Assembly (NCBI GenBank): GCA_965246925.1
Contig: CBDFFY010000001.1
Span: 35,781 to 99,780, forward strand
DNA length: 64,000 bases
Direction: 5' to 3'
Source of the DNA: JANPPS01 sp965246925
GTDB taxonomy: Bacteria > Pseudomonadota > Alphaproteobacteria > Acetobacterales > Acetobacteraceae
Shown here piece after piece: positions 13,493 to 20,913 of this stretch. The notes beneath the pieces are model-generated. The model ran no database searches. It was not told where the DNA came from and worked only from the letters and a program-made list of their open reading frames with translations. Position 1 is the stretch's first letter. Every line of letters begins with the position of its first letter. A program made the position numbers and the translations under genes.

Positions 13493-14278
13493 ATGGCAAA
13501 GAAATACCCCGTCCGCCCCATTCGGGGCGAGAAGGAGTGGCTGAAGGAGTTCGAGATGCTGAGCCGCCGTCACGACGCGAGCCGGGCGTTCTCGGATTTC
13601 TGCGAGATGAGCGCGATCGCGTTCTCGAATGCGTGCGACAAGCACCAGCGGGACCGCCGTGAAGCGCGATACCTCATGGTCATCAACTCCTACCACGAGC
13701 TCGAGGACCGGCTGCGCTTCCCGGCGCTGCTTTCGGGCCTCGTGGAGATCGCGGAGAAGGAGGGCTACGGCGACCACCTCGGGCACCTGTTCGAGCAGCT
13801 GCAGCTCTCCAACGACCGCAAGGGGCAGTTCTTCACGCCGTACGAGGTCTCACGCTTCATGGCGCGGATGACCTTCGATGCCGCCCAGGCGATCGTCGAT
13901 CGCGAGGGCTGGATCTCGGTCAGCGAACCATGTAGCGGCGCCGGCGGCATGATCGTCGCCGCAGCGGAAGCCCTGAAGCACCAGGGCATCGACTATCAGA
14001 AGCGCATGCACGTCACGGCCATGGACATCGATCCTCGGTGCGTGTGGATGACCTACATTCAGTGCACGCTCTTCCACATCCCGGCCATCGTCCAATGCGG
14101 CGATACGATCCGGCTGACCCTCGACGAGACCTGGTATTCCCTGGCCCACGTCGTGGGCGGCTGGACGCAGAAGATCCAGGCCAAGCAGGCATTGGATCAG
14201 GCGCGACGCCTGATGCTCGATCCGCCCGGCACCCCCGGGTCGGACGTCATCGAGGCGCCGCGCCAGGCCGCGGCATGA
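13493..14278 (+). CDS. N-6 DNA methylase-like protein lacking a visible NPPY motif
   Basis: A 261-residue protein with the N-terminal signature of HsdM-like adenine methyltransferases: GQFFTP at 111-116 and the SAM-binding EPCSGAGGM at 145-153, then AMDIDPRCV (acidic residue for the cofactor ribose) and QCGDTI. The catalytic (N/D)PP(Y/F) expected next is not visible; the sequence reads LDETWYSLAHVVGGW and the target-recognition half is missing. Small HsdM-like proteins of this form are known from phages and plasmids. It may bind SAM or interfere with host restriction rather than methylate, which is inference. ATG 13493 follows GAGGACGCACC. Confidence 0.75.
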   Translation: MAKKYPVRPIRGEKEWLKEFEMLSRRHDASRAFSDFCEMSAIAFSNACDKHQRDRREARYLMVINSYHELEDRLRFPALLSGLVEIAEKEGYGDHLGHLFEQLQLSNDRKGQFFTPYEVSRFMARMTFDAAQAIVDREGWISVSEPCSGAGGMIVAAAEALKHQGIDYQKRMHVTAMDIDPRCVWMTYIQCTLFHIPAIVQCGDTIRLTLDETWYSLAHVVGGWTQKIQAKQALDQARRLMLDPPGTPGSDVIEAPRQAAA

Positions 14279-14286
14279 CCGCTCCC

Positions 14287-14344
14287 TGAAACCCGCATCG
14301 CGGGTTGCCACGCAATCATGCTGGCACGTCTAAGGAGCCACCTA
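14287..14344 (+). repeat. Intergenic structured repeat B9
   Basis: TGAAACCCGC-at-CGCGGGT, then a degenerate second stem (GCCACGCAATCATGCTGGC) and TAAGGAGCC before ATG 14345. Here the TGA of the element is not the upstream stop, which lies nine bases earlier. Confidence 0.75.
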
Positions 14345-15064
14345 ATGAAACTCAGCTATCTCGAGGACCTCGACGAGCGCGCACGCCCCTTCGGCGTGAA
14401 GCCGGAGGAGATGTCCGAGGAGGACAAGGTCCAGGCCCGCGTCGCGTATCTCATGCGCGACGTGAAGCACGACAGGGAAGTCGAGCAGGCGATCGCCTAC
14501 GAAAAGCGCAAGCTCGAGGCCCTGAAGAAGATGAGGGCGACCCGGTCCGAGGAGGACCGGCATGCGTCCTTCATGACCATGTTCCACGAGGACGACAAAG
14601 GCGAGCTGGTCCCGACGACCGTCTTCTCGCACCACCCGACGCCGAAGATCCAAGCCCTCATGCAACAGGAGGACATCAAGATCTTCACCGGCCTCGTGTG
14701 GAACGGGATGCCGCTGTCGGACCGCGCGGAGCTGGCCGAGAAGATCGGCCTCGACGCATCGCTCACCACCTCATCCAACGTGCTCGAGGTGCTGCCCAAG
14801 GCCACCCTGGACTGGATCCTGGGCTGGCAGGACGAGATCAATGCCGGGCATACCTGGCAGAGCTCGTCGAGTGTCGGCGAACGGGCCACATGGCTGATCT
14901 CGGACGGGTTCTGCCTGATGGGCAAAGCCCGGGCCAAGGACGCTTATGGCAACGAGCAGGATGGCCGGGAAGACCTGCATGCAGGCCGACCTGGCACGAC
15001 GCGTTTCGTGAAAGCCGTGATGGGCGACGCCTATCTGGCCTGGCTCCTCCTACACGAGGGATGA
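14345..15064 (+). CDS. Accessory protein with W-x2-MPLSDR motif (239 residues)
   Basis: ATG 14345 follows AAGGAGCCACCTA. The N-terminal 80 residues are highly charged and helical (EEMSEEDKVQARVAYLMRDV, then AIAYEKRKLEALKKM), probably a coiled coil. Residues 119-127 read WNGMPLSDR, followed by AELAEKIGLDASL. The C-terminal third is a separate domain (VLPKATLDWILGWQDEI). It is the largest of the five PLSDR proteins and the only one separated from the rest. Function unknown. Confidence 0.65.
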   Translation: MKLSYLEDLDERARPFGVKPEEMSEEDKVQARVAYLMRDVKHDREVEQAIAYEKRKLEALKKMRATRSEEDRHASFMTMFHEDDKGELVPTTVFSHHPTPKIQALMQQEDIKIFTGLVWNGMPLSDRAELAEKIGLDASLTTSSNVLEVLPKATLDWILGWQDEINAGHTWQSSSSVGERATWLISDGFCLMGKARAKDAYGNEQDGREDLHAGRPGTTRFVKAVMGDAYLAWLLLHEG

Positions 15065-15075
15065 CCCCTCAACCC

Positions 15076-15127
15076 TGAAACTGGCCTCTGCCGGTCGGCC
15101 TGCCGTCGCGCAGGCCATGACGAAGCG
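15076..15127 (+). repeat. Intergenic repeat B10, upstream of an oppositely oriented gene
   Basis: TGAAACTGGCC-tct-GCCGGT, GGCCTGC-cgtcg-CGCAGGCC, ATGACGAAG. No plus-strand gene starts after it; instead it runs into the 3' end of the minus-strand 15137 gene. The cassette gene was apparently replaced. Confidence 0.85.
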
Positions 15128-15136
15128 GCAGACGGG

Positions 15137-15346
15137 CTATGGCCGCCCCGCGCGTTTCTTGACCTCTGGCACCCCTGTGACGGCCCCGCCGTTCAGGGCG
15201 ATATCGATGAGGCGCCGAAAGGCCTCCGTCTGATCGGCGATCCGGTTCTGATACCGGTAATCCTCGACGCGATCGACCATCGCTGGCGACAGCGTGACCA
15301 CTTTTCGAACCAGCGATGGGCTCGGCTTGGCTTTGACTTCGGACAT
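15137..15346 (-). CDS. Ribbon-helix-helix regulator (CopG-like), 69 residues
   Basis: The sequence RKVVTLSPAMVDRVEDYRYQ then QTEAFRRLIDIALN has the ribbon-helix-helix pattern: a strand with alternating polar residues, then two helices with a conserved turn. It probably binds DNA as a dimer and may repress itself or neighbours. ATG 15346 begins a clean frame. It is the only minus-strand gene inside the plus-strand accessory train, sitting where the gene of element B10 should be, so it is probably an insertion with its own promoter. Confidence 0.7.
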   Translation of the reverse strand: MSEVKAKPSPSLVRKVVTLSPAMVDRVEDYRYQNRIADQTEAFRRLIDIALNGGAVTGVPEVKKRAGRP

Positions 15347-15525
15347 CCTAGACCCTCAGCAAGAAGTCTGTTCTGCGTCATTTAGCGGTCAATCGCTAGG
15401 TAACAAAAGCAACCTTGGGGCATACGTAACATTTTATGACGAACGCACCGTCGGGTGGTTCGTGAACGAAGGCGCTTGAAGCCACGAACGCACCGCCCTA
15501 CCACTATCAACGCGAGGACATTCAC

Positions 15526-15885
15526 ATGCGATCGACCGGAGAAAATGCGATGAGTGACCAGGCTTCCGAACTGCACGATCAGGCCCGCAAGGCCGCCACC
15601 TACTTCGCCCAGATCGCCACCCTGGGAGAGCACGGTGTCGTGCGAGCCGACCTCGTCTCCATGGGCGGGTTGAGCCTCCTGGTCATGCTGGACCTGGTGC
15701 CGCAGCTGACGGAGCCGCAGCGGAAGGCGCTGGCGACGCACATGGCTTCCGAATTCGCCTATCACGACACGCCCCGGATCCGCGCCCGGAAGATCCTGAA
15801 GCGGGTTGCGAGCTTGGCGCGGATCACACCGCGGCCGGTGCGCTCCCGAATGCCAGGCTACGACGGGGTGCGTCTCGCTGGATAG
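15526..15885 (+). CDS. Hypothetical 119-residue helical protein
   Basis: ATG 15526 follows GAGGACATTCAC. The product is helical (ASELHDQARKAATYFAQI, then LVSMGGLSLLVMLDLVPQL) with a basic C-terminus (RIRARKILKRV). The alternative start ATG 15550 lacks an equally good ribosome site. Its leader (15347-15525) is not a family A or B element, so it may have its own promoter after the inverted 15137 gene. No family is recognised. Confidence 0.6.
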   Translation: MRSTGENAMSDQASELHDQARKAATYFAQIATLGEHGVVRADLVSMGGLSLLVMLDLVPQLTEPQRKALATHMASEFAYHDTPRIRARKILKRVASLARITPRPVRSRMPGYDGVRLAG

Positions 15886-15944
15886 TTTCCCGAAACGGTC
15901 TCGGCCGTCGCCGGCAATCCTGCCGGTCAGTCGAGGGGCTTTTC
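15886..15944 (+). repeat. Intergenic structured repeat B11
   Basis: GAAACGGTC-tc-GGCCGT, GCCGGC-aatcc-TGCCGGT, CAGTCGAGGGG, then ATG 15945. The second stem is a different sequence from B2-B7 but still pairs. Confidence 0.8.
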
Positions 15945-16499
15945 ATGCGGAAGACGATCTACCTGGACCAGAAGGACGTGCCGGCGCACCTGCGCGGCAC
16001 CTATCGAGGCAAGCAGTTCCAAGCCGAAGTCTGCGAGACGGTCACCGTGCCGATCGACGCCGGCCTGTGGGACAGCGGCAGCCGTGAGAAGTATCACGGC
16101 GTCCGCCTGGCCGACGGCGCCATGGTGGAGCTGGCACACCACTCCACCGCGCCGTGGGACCCCAAGCGGCGGGAGAACGTCGTGACCCTGCAGCCGGGCA
16201 TCGCCGTGGTTCGCCACAGCGTGTTTTGTGGCACGGACATGGGCCTCACCTTCTACGTCCACTCGGCCGACGCCGCGCCGCTGCTGCCGGCGCCGGTCAG
16301 CCTCTCCATCAGCGAGAAGGCCGTCCTCAACATCATCGGGCGCGTCAGCGCCCGCCATCGCCTGGACGCGTATCTCCGCTTCGGCATCACGCCGGCGGAA
16401 CTCGCCACGGCGGTGGACGCCCTGATCGAGAAGCGTCTGGTGCAGAGGAACGGCGCGATCACCACCGCGGGCCGAAATGCCTGCGACACGCCCTGGTGA
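15945..16499 (+). CDS. Hypothetical 184-residue protein with winged-helix-like C-terminus
   Basis: ATG 15945 follows GAGGGGCTTTTC. The N-terminal half looks like a beta domain (MRKTIYLDQKDVPAHLRGTY, then FQAEVCETVTVPIDAG). Residues about 120-180 (SEKAVLNIIGRVSARHRLDA, then ITPAELATAVDALIEKRLVQ) fit a winged helix in which a short hairpin (NGAITTAGR) follows the recognition helix. It may bind DNA; the assignment is by pattern only. Confidence 0.6.
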   Translation: MRKTIYLDQKDVPAHLRGTYRGKQFQAEVCETVTVPIDAGLWDSGSREKYHGVRLADGAMVELAHHSTAPWDPKRRENVVTLQPGIAVVRHSVFCGTDMGLTFYVHSADAAPLLPAPVSLSISEKAVLNIIGRVSARHRLDAYLRFGITPAELATAVDALIEKRLVQRNGAITTAGRNACDTPW

Positions 16500-16510
16500 C
16501 AGCGCCACAT

Positions 16511-16597
16511 TGAAACCGGCCCCGGCCGGTCGGCCGTGCGATCCCGCGGCGAACATCCCGTTCGTCCGCCCGCGCTGCCATGAAGAGGGAAACGCCT
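16511..16597 (+). repeat. Intergenic structured repeat B12 (long variant)
   Basis: TTGAAACCGGCC-cc-GGCCGGT, then a longer second part containing GGCGAAC-atccc-GTTCGTCC, then CCATGAAGAGGGA before ATG 16598. Shared with B13 but no other copy. Confidence 0.85.
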
Positions 16598-16921
16598 ATG
16601 AGCACCATCAGCGCGATCATCCAAGGCAAGCGCTACAGCACCGAAACCGCCGACGAGATCTGCGACATCAGCGACATAACCGCGGAGACTCGAATGGATT
16701 TCACCTGGGAAGACACGCGCCTGTATCGATCGAAGCTTGGTGCATTCTTCATCGCAGGTGAGGGCCATTGCCGTTCCCGGTGGGCTACCACCCGCGGCAA
16801 CAGGACGAGCGCCGGCAGCGGCCTTGTGTTGGTCTCGGAAGACGAGGCCCGCGACCTGGTCGAGCAATTCGGCACCGAAGCCGCCTATGCCCTCTACTTT
16901 GGCGTTCCTGCCGAGGGCTGA
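16598..16921 (+). CDS. Hypothetical 107-residue protein
   Basis: ATG 16598 follows AGAGGGAAACGCCT. The product has a beta-like N-terminus (ISAIIQGKRYSTETADEICD), a Trp/Arg-rich middle (FIAGEGHCRSRWATTRGNRT) and an acidic helix near the end. The middle resembles small phage proteins with a strand-loop-strand core, but no family is named. Confidence 0.6.
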   Translation: MSTISAIIQGKRYSTETADEICDISDITAETRMDFTWEDTRLYRSKLGAFFIAGEGHCRSRWATTRGNRTSAGSGLVLVSEDEARDLVEQFGTEAAYALYFGVPAEG

Positions 16922-16931
16922 TCCCCCTTCT

Positions 16932-17016
16932 TGAAACCGGCCCCGGCCGGTCGGCCGCGCGATCCCGTGGCGAACATCCCGTTCGTCCGCCGCCGCGGCC
17001 ATGACGAGGATCACCC
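16932..17016 (+). repeat. Intergenic structured repeat B13 (long variant)
   Basis: Nearly identical to B12: TTGAAACCGGCC-cc-GGCCGGT, GGCGAAC-atccc-GTTCGTCC, then GCCATGACGAGGA before ATG 17017. Confidence 0.85.
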
Positions 17017-17340
17017 ATGCCTGAAGACCAAGACCCTTTCGTGCACGACGCCCCTACGGGCATCCCGCACGCCGAACTCAGCCTGCCGCAGAAGCTGAAG
17101 ATCGCCGCCCAGCTGCTCCGCGACGAGCAGATCAACGGCAATCTCACGAACGTCCGCGAACAGCTCTTCGACCTTGGGCCGTATGCCCTGCCGGTGCTGC
17201 TGGAAATCGCGAACGAGCTGACGCACCGGCAAGCCGGCGACTTCATGAAGTCGCTCGTGTTCGGGCTTACTCTCGACCTGCCGAAGCGTAGTCACACGCG
17301 CACGCTTGACCGCCTCGTGCGCACCACGCGCGACAGCTGA
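17017..17340 (+). CDS. Hypothetical 107-residue protein, last gene of accessory operon
   Basis: ATG 17017 follows GAGGATCACCC of B13. After an acidic start it is helical (LSLPQKLKIAAQLLRDEQIN, then YALPVLLEIANELTHRQAGD) with a basic C-terminus (LPKRSHTRTLDRLVRTTRDS). No family is recognised. A strong terminator follows immediately, marking the end of the accessory transcript. Confidence 0.65.
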   Translation: MPEDQDPFVHDAPTGIPHAELSLPQKLKIAAQLLRDEQINGNLTNVREQLFDLGPYALPVLLEIANELTHRQAGDFMKSLVFGLTLDLPKRSHTRTLDRLVRTTRDS

Positions 17341-17343
17341 ACG

Positions 17344-17379
17344 AAACGCCCCGCCGGGCTTGACCTGGCGGGGCGTTTT
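17344..17379 (+). terminator. Rho-independent terminator ending the accessory operon
   Basis: A 12-pair stem, AAACGCCCCGCC with GGCGGGGCGTTT, an 11-base loop and a TTTT run, three bases after the stop of the 17017 gene. Confidence 0.92.
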
Positions 17380-17408
17380 CCATTTCCGGCGCAGAAAATG
17401 CTGGACTC

Positions 17409-17422
17409 CACATAATTATGTG
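17409..17422. promoter_or_regulatory. Perfect palindrome CACATAATTATGTG (CATAAnTATG site 3)
   Basis: A 14-base perfect palindrome between the terminator of the accessory operon and the first gene (17532) of the recombination operon. Its core matches sites at 1368 and 7952. CATAAT also fits a -10 box, but no good -35 lies 16-18 bases upstream, so an activator- or repressor-controlled promoter is likely. Confidence 0.55.
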
Positions 17423-17531
17423 CGACAGTCGTGGCGTTCAAAGCGCGGAGACTATCGTGATCCTATGCTCGCCTGGCCCGTGTGCCCGGCCCCTGCCTTC
17501 AGGCAATCCCCTCCTCTATCGACAGGCCCTC

Positions 17532-17870
17532 ATGCCCGACAATCGTCGCCCGGCGCTGCCCCAGCGCGACCGCGGGCCCGCGCGCGTCATCGATCAGCCG
17601 CGCGCAGGCTTCTTCATGATCCGCCAGGTGCGCAAGGGACCGTGGGTGCCCGCCCGCATCCTGGTCGATTTCGACGCCTTCTCGGCCGAGATCGGCGGCA
17701 AGCCCTGCGGCGCGGCCAACGAAGACCCGCTCCGTGCGGACGGCGTCATGCGGATCTGGGAGTATGGCCGCGAGATCGACGAGGCCGAGTACTGGCGCCT
17801 GCTCGGCCGAAAGGACGCGCCGGACCCGTCCGTGCGCATCGATCTCCGCCGCAAGCCGTCCCTTTATTGA
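17532..17870 (+). CDS. Hypothetical phage protein, 112 residues
   Basis: Basic N-terminus (NRRPALPQRDRGPARVIDQP), then a small beta domain: GFFMIRQVRKGPWVPARI, then MRIWEYGREIDEAEYWRLL. Small proteins of this plan occur in the early regions of many proteobacterial phages, but no function is known to me. ATG 17532 is chosen because coding character begins there; the ribosome site is weak. First gene of a plus-strand operon running to 26850. Confidence 0.65.
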   Translation: MPDNRRPALPQRDRGPARVIDQPRAGFFMIRQVRKGPWVPARILVDFDAFSAEIGGKPCGAANEDPLRADGVMRIWEYGREIDEAEYWRLLGRKDAPDPSVRIDLRRKPSLY

Positions 17871-17879
17871 GGAGCCGAC

Positions 17880-18677
17880 ATGACAGACGCCCCGCCCCCG
17901 ATCGGTCACAACCTGCCGCCGTCCGAGCTGGACCAGCCGGACATCAACACCTGGCTCGATCCGCTCGCCATGCGCGATCAGCTCGAGTTGGACTACGCCG
18001 ATCACCTCCGCCGCCGTGATGAGCTGCTGGCCGGGGTCGACCGCTTCTTCGAGCGCGTGAAGCGCATCGAGGACGAGGACAAGAACGCGCGCGCAACCGA
18101 CTTCGTGGCGCAGATCAAGCTGCTGCACACCGATGTCGAGGCGGACCGCGAGCGGCACGCCCGCCCGCTCACCACCGCCCACCGCGTCGTGCAGAAGTTC
18201 TTCAAGGAGGAGACGCTCGAGCCGCTGACGAAGGCCGTGGGCGACATCCAGGTCAAGATGACGTTCTACGCGCGCGCCAAGGCCGCGGAGGCCAGGGCGA
18301 AGCTCGAGCGCGAGCGCCGGGAGGCGCAGGCCAAGGCCGACGCCGCCGCGGCCGCAGCCGAGGCCTCGCTGCGGCCGTCCCAGCTCGAGGACGCGGCCCG
18401 GGCCGCCAAGGAGGCTGAGAAGGCCACGCGCAAGCTCGAGACGGCCACCACGGCGAGCCTCGGCCGCGGCCGCGGTGATTCCGGCGCCGTCGCCACCCTT
18501 CGCGACAACTGGGACTTCGAGGTGGTCGACCTGGCACTCGTGCCCCGGGAGTTCCTCACGCTCGACGTCGCCCGCGTGAAGGCGGCGATCGCCGCCGGCG
18601 CCCGCGACAGCGACGGCGCGCCCGCCATTCCCGGCCTGAAGATCGTCAACAACACCCGCGTCCAGGTGCGCGCATGA
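17880..18677 (+). CDS. Coiled-coil protein preceding the Erf recombinase
   Basis: ATG 17880 follows GAGGAGCCGAC. The 265-residue product is mostly a long helix or coiled coil: residues 35-115 (YADHLRRRDELLAGVDRFFE) and an Ala/Lys/Glu-rich stretch at 120-190. The C-terminal 70 residues form a compact domain (NWDFEVVDLALVPREFLTLD, then GLKIVNNTRVQVR). Proteins with this ending commonly sit next to single-strand annealing proteins in phages and may assist them; that role is inferred. It overlaps the next frame by ATGA. Confidence 0.7.
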   Translation: MTDAPPPIGHNLPPSELDQPDINTWLDPLAMRDQLELDYADHLRRRDELLAGVDRFFERVKRIEDEDKNARATDFVAQIKLLHTDVEADRERHARPLTTAHRVVQKFFKEETLEPLTKAVGDIQVKMTFYARAKAAEARAKLERERREAQAKADAAAAAAEASLRPSQLEDAARAAKEAEKATRKLETATTASLGRGRGDSGAVATLRDNWDFEVVDLALVPREFLTLDVARVKAAIAAGARDSDGAPAIPGLKIVNNTRVQVRA

Positions 18678-18712
18678 GCGCCGCCCTCACCCAGTCCGTT
18701 CAGGAGCATCGT

Positions 18713-20263
18713 ATGTCCGACACGCCCGCCAGTCCCCCCGCCCTTCCGCAGCGCGCGGAGACGGTGCGCTCGCCGGTCGGAATGAGCGCCGAGATCGACA
18801 GGATCGCCGAGGCGGTGGCCGCGGCGCAGGGCATGATGTTCTCGCCCGCGCGGAACCGGAACGTCGAGATCCGCCCGAAGGACGGCAGCCCGGCATACAA
18901 CTACCGCTATGCGACCCTCGACGTGATCAACGACATGATCCGCTTTCCGCTGAGCGAAGCCGGGCTCTCGTTGATGCACTTCACGGTGATGACCGAGACA
19001 CGGGTCCTGCTGAAGACACGCCTGCTGCTCAAGGGCTCCAACCAGTGGCTCGAGACCACGACGCCCGTGCTGGTGCTGAAGGACACGGCTCAGAGCTTCG
19101 GGAGTGCGGTGACGTACGCCAAGCGCTACGCGATCTGCACCCTGCTCAACATCGCGTCGGAAGAGGATGACGATGCCAGCGAGGCCACCGGCAACACCAT
19201 CGTCGACCACGACTACCCGAAGCACCCCGGTGCGGCCGAGCGGGCCATGCGGGAGCGCCTGAACCGCCTGACGGTGCTGGGCAACACCGCGAGCACGCCG
19301 CGCGAGATCACGGAGATGCTGCAGGTCTGGCAGCGGGACAGCAGCGAGTTCATCGCCTACCGCCATCAGGAGGGCCGGGCCGATGCCTGGGAGACGCTGT
19401 TCCGGCTCGTGCCCCAGGCGCTCGGCCGTGTGTTCGGCGACGATCTGGCGGCGTGCTGGCGCGCCTCCGTGCTGGCCGAGAGCCTGGAGGATGTCGACCG
19501 CCTGCGGGAGCTCTGGAACAAGGCCAAGCCGTCCCGGGGCAAGATGAACATCGACGCCCCGGTGGGCTACGGGTTGCTCGCCGAGCACGTGCGGTCCGGC
19601 CCTGCCCGTGTCGAACGCTTGCGCGAGACGCGCGAGATTGAGACGCGGTTGCTCGAGGTCGCGGCCGATCGCGCCGCCGCCAAGGCCGACGCCCCTGCCC
19701 CGGCAATGCCGCCATGGACGCCGTTCGACGAGGTGGGTGAGGTCGCTGGTGAGCCGGCCGGCTCGGCCACCGCCTTCGCCGAGATGTATGTGCGCATGCA
19801 CCTGGCGAGCGATGAGCCGGCCAATCTTGCCGAGCAGAATGCCCGGATGCTGGAGGCGTGCGCACAGGATGCCGCTGCCCTGGCGATCCTGGCCGACCAC
19901 GGCTGCGCGCCCGAGGTCGAGCCGCAGGCCCCGATCGCCGAGCCTGAGCCTGTCGCGCCGGCGCCGGCCGCCGATGTGGCGGTCGCCGCAGCTCCGGTTG
20001 CGCAGGCCGCGCTGCCGCTTGCACCCGTGGCCGCCCCGCGTGCGGTGGCGGTGGTGAAGACCGGCCGCGGCACGCCGGACCTGGCCGCCTATCTCGTCGC
20101 GGTGAAGCGGTCCCTGATGGGCCAGGACACGGCGGAGACGCTGATGGCTTGGATCGCGGCCAACCACCCGACCTACGACCAGCTGCCGCAGGGGACCCGC
20201 CTGGCGGTGCTGGCCATGGTGGAGAACCGCAAGCTGGTGCTGGGCTGCGGGGCGGCGGCATGA
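18713..20263 (+). CDS. erf: ERF-family single-strand annealing recombinase with long C-terminal extension
   Basis: Residues about 25-155 carry the ERF pattern: EIDRIAEAVAAAQGMMFSPA, AYNYRYATLDVINDMIR, GLSLMHF, LVLKDTAQSFGSAVTYAKRY and acidic EEDDD. ERF proteins anneal complementary single strands and mediate recombination or circularisation of phage DNA. At 516 residues this is far longer than P22 Erf (about 200): a helical region (210-360), a Pro/Ala-rich linker (390-455) and a small C-terminal helical domain follow. ATG 18713 has AGGAG six bases upstream; ATG 18674 overlaps the previous stop but lacks a ribosome site. SSB lies two genes downstream. Confidence 0.85.
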   Translation: MSDTPASPPALPQRAETVRSPVGMSAEIDRIAEAVAAAQGMMFSPARNRNVEIRPKDGSPAYNYRYATLDVINDMIRFPLSEAGLSLMHFTVMTETRVLLKTRLLLKGSNQWLETTTPVLVLKDTAQSFGSAVTYAKRYAICTLLNIASEEDDDASEATGNTIVDHDYPKHPGAAERAMRERLNRLTVLGNTASTPREITEMLQVWQRDSSEFIAYRHQEGRADAWETLFRLVPQALGRVFGDDLAACWRASVLAESLEDVDRLRELWNKAKPSRGKMNIDAPVGYGLLAEHVRSGPARVERLRETREIETRLLEVAADRAAAKADAPAPAMPPWTPFDEVGEVAGEPAGSATAFAEMYVRMHLASDEPANLAEQNARMLEACAQDAAALAILADHGCAPEVEPQAPIAEPEPVAPAPAADVAVAAAPVAQAALPLAPVAAPRAVAVVKTGRGTPDLAAYLVAVKRSLMGQDTAETLMAWIAANHPTYDQLPQGTRLAVLAMVENRKLVLGCGAAA

Positions 20264-20910
20264 ACGCCGTCGCCGGGCTGTTCGTCGCCTTCCGGACGGT
20301 GGCGATCCGGGGCGTCACGGTACTCACGATCGACGTGCCGGGCGAGGATGCCCAGCACGCGTTGGACACGCTGGGCATGCCGGAGCCGGGCTACTCCGTC
20401 CATGTCGCGATCACGCCGCTGCGCCCCGATGGCGAAGAGGCGCCGGAGACGCCAGCGGTGACCAACGGGACGCTCGAGGCGCAACGCCTGGTCGCGGGGC
20501 GTAGTGCGCTGGCATTGTCGATCGAGATCCCGGCCGAGCGGGGCCACGCGGCCCTGAAGGCGCTGGGCGTGCCCCACCCTGGCCGCAAGCTGTGGGTGGG
20601 GATCGCGCCGCTCGGCACCCGGGAGGCGTTGCCGCCGGCGCCGCCGGCGAAGGACCCCGCCAGCGTCGCGATCCAGCAGGCGGCGCTGCGCCCGAAGGAC
20701 GAGGCGTTCCAGCGGTGGATCCTGGAAGGCGGCTTCGTCGAGGGGGATGCGCGCGGCAACGAGCTGTCGGCGGTGGAGGCGATCCGGACGCAGCTCGGCA
20801 TTTCGTCCCGGGCGCATCTGCGCGAGGAGGAGACGCTGAAGGAATGGCACGCGCTGCTGCGCCGGTTCGAGGTGTGGCTGCAGGGCGGCGTCGCCGAGCT
20901 GGCGGAGTAG
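20260..20910 (+). CDS. Hypothetical protein with an internal duplication (216 residues)
   Basis: Starts by ATGA overlap with erf. Residues about 17-52 (VTVLTIDVPGEDAQHALDTL, then GYSVHVAITPL) and 84-120 (LALSIEIPAERGHAALKALG, then RKLWVGIAPL) are two copies of one beta-alpha-beta unit. The C-terminal 80 residues form a helical domain (DEAFQRWILEGGF, then EETLKEWHALLRRFEVWL) of the kind found in phage early proteins beside SSB and Erf. Its exact role in recombination or replication is unknown. Confidence 0.65.
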   Translation: MNAVAGLFVAFRTVAIRGVTVLTIDVPGEDAQHALDTLGMPEPGYSVHVAITPLRPDGEEAPETPAVTNGTLEAQRLVAGRSALALSIEIPAERGHAALKALGVPHPGRKLWVGIAPLGTREALPPAPPAKDPASVAIQQAALRPKDEAFQRWILEGGFVEGDARGNELSAVEAIRTQLGISSRAHLREEETLKEWHALLRRFEVWLQGGVAELAE

Positions 20911-20913
20911 GGC

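Noticed and set aside
1690..17016. CRISPR array as explanation of the repeats
   Set aside because: Repeats are spaced by whole genes, contain ribosome sites and vary with compensation; no short unique spacers.
18266..20167. 633-codon minus-strand frame opposite erf
   Set aside because: Composition-driven shadow; the plus frame carries clear ERF motifs and operon overlaps.
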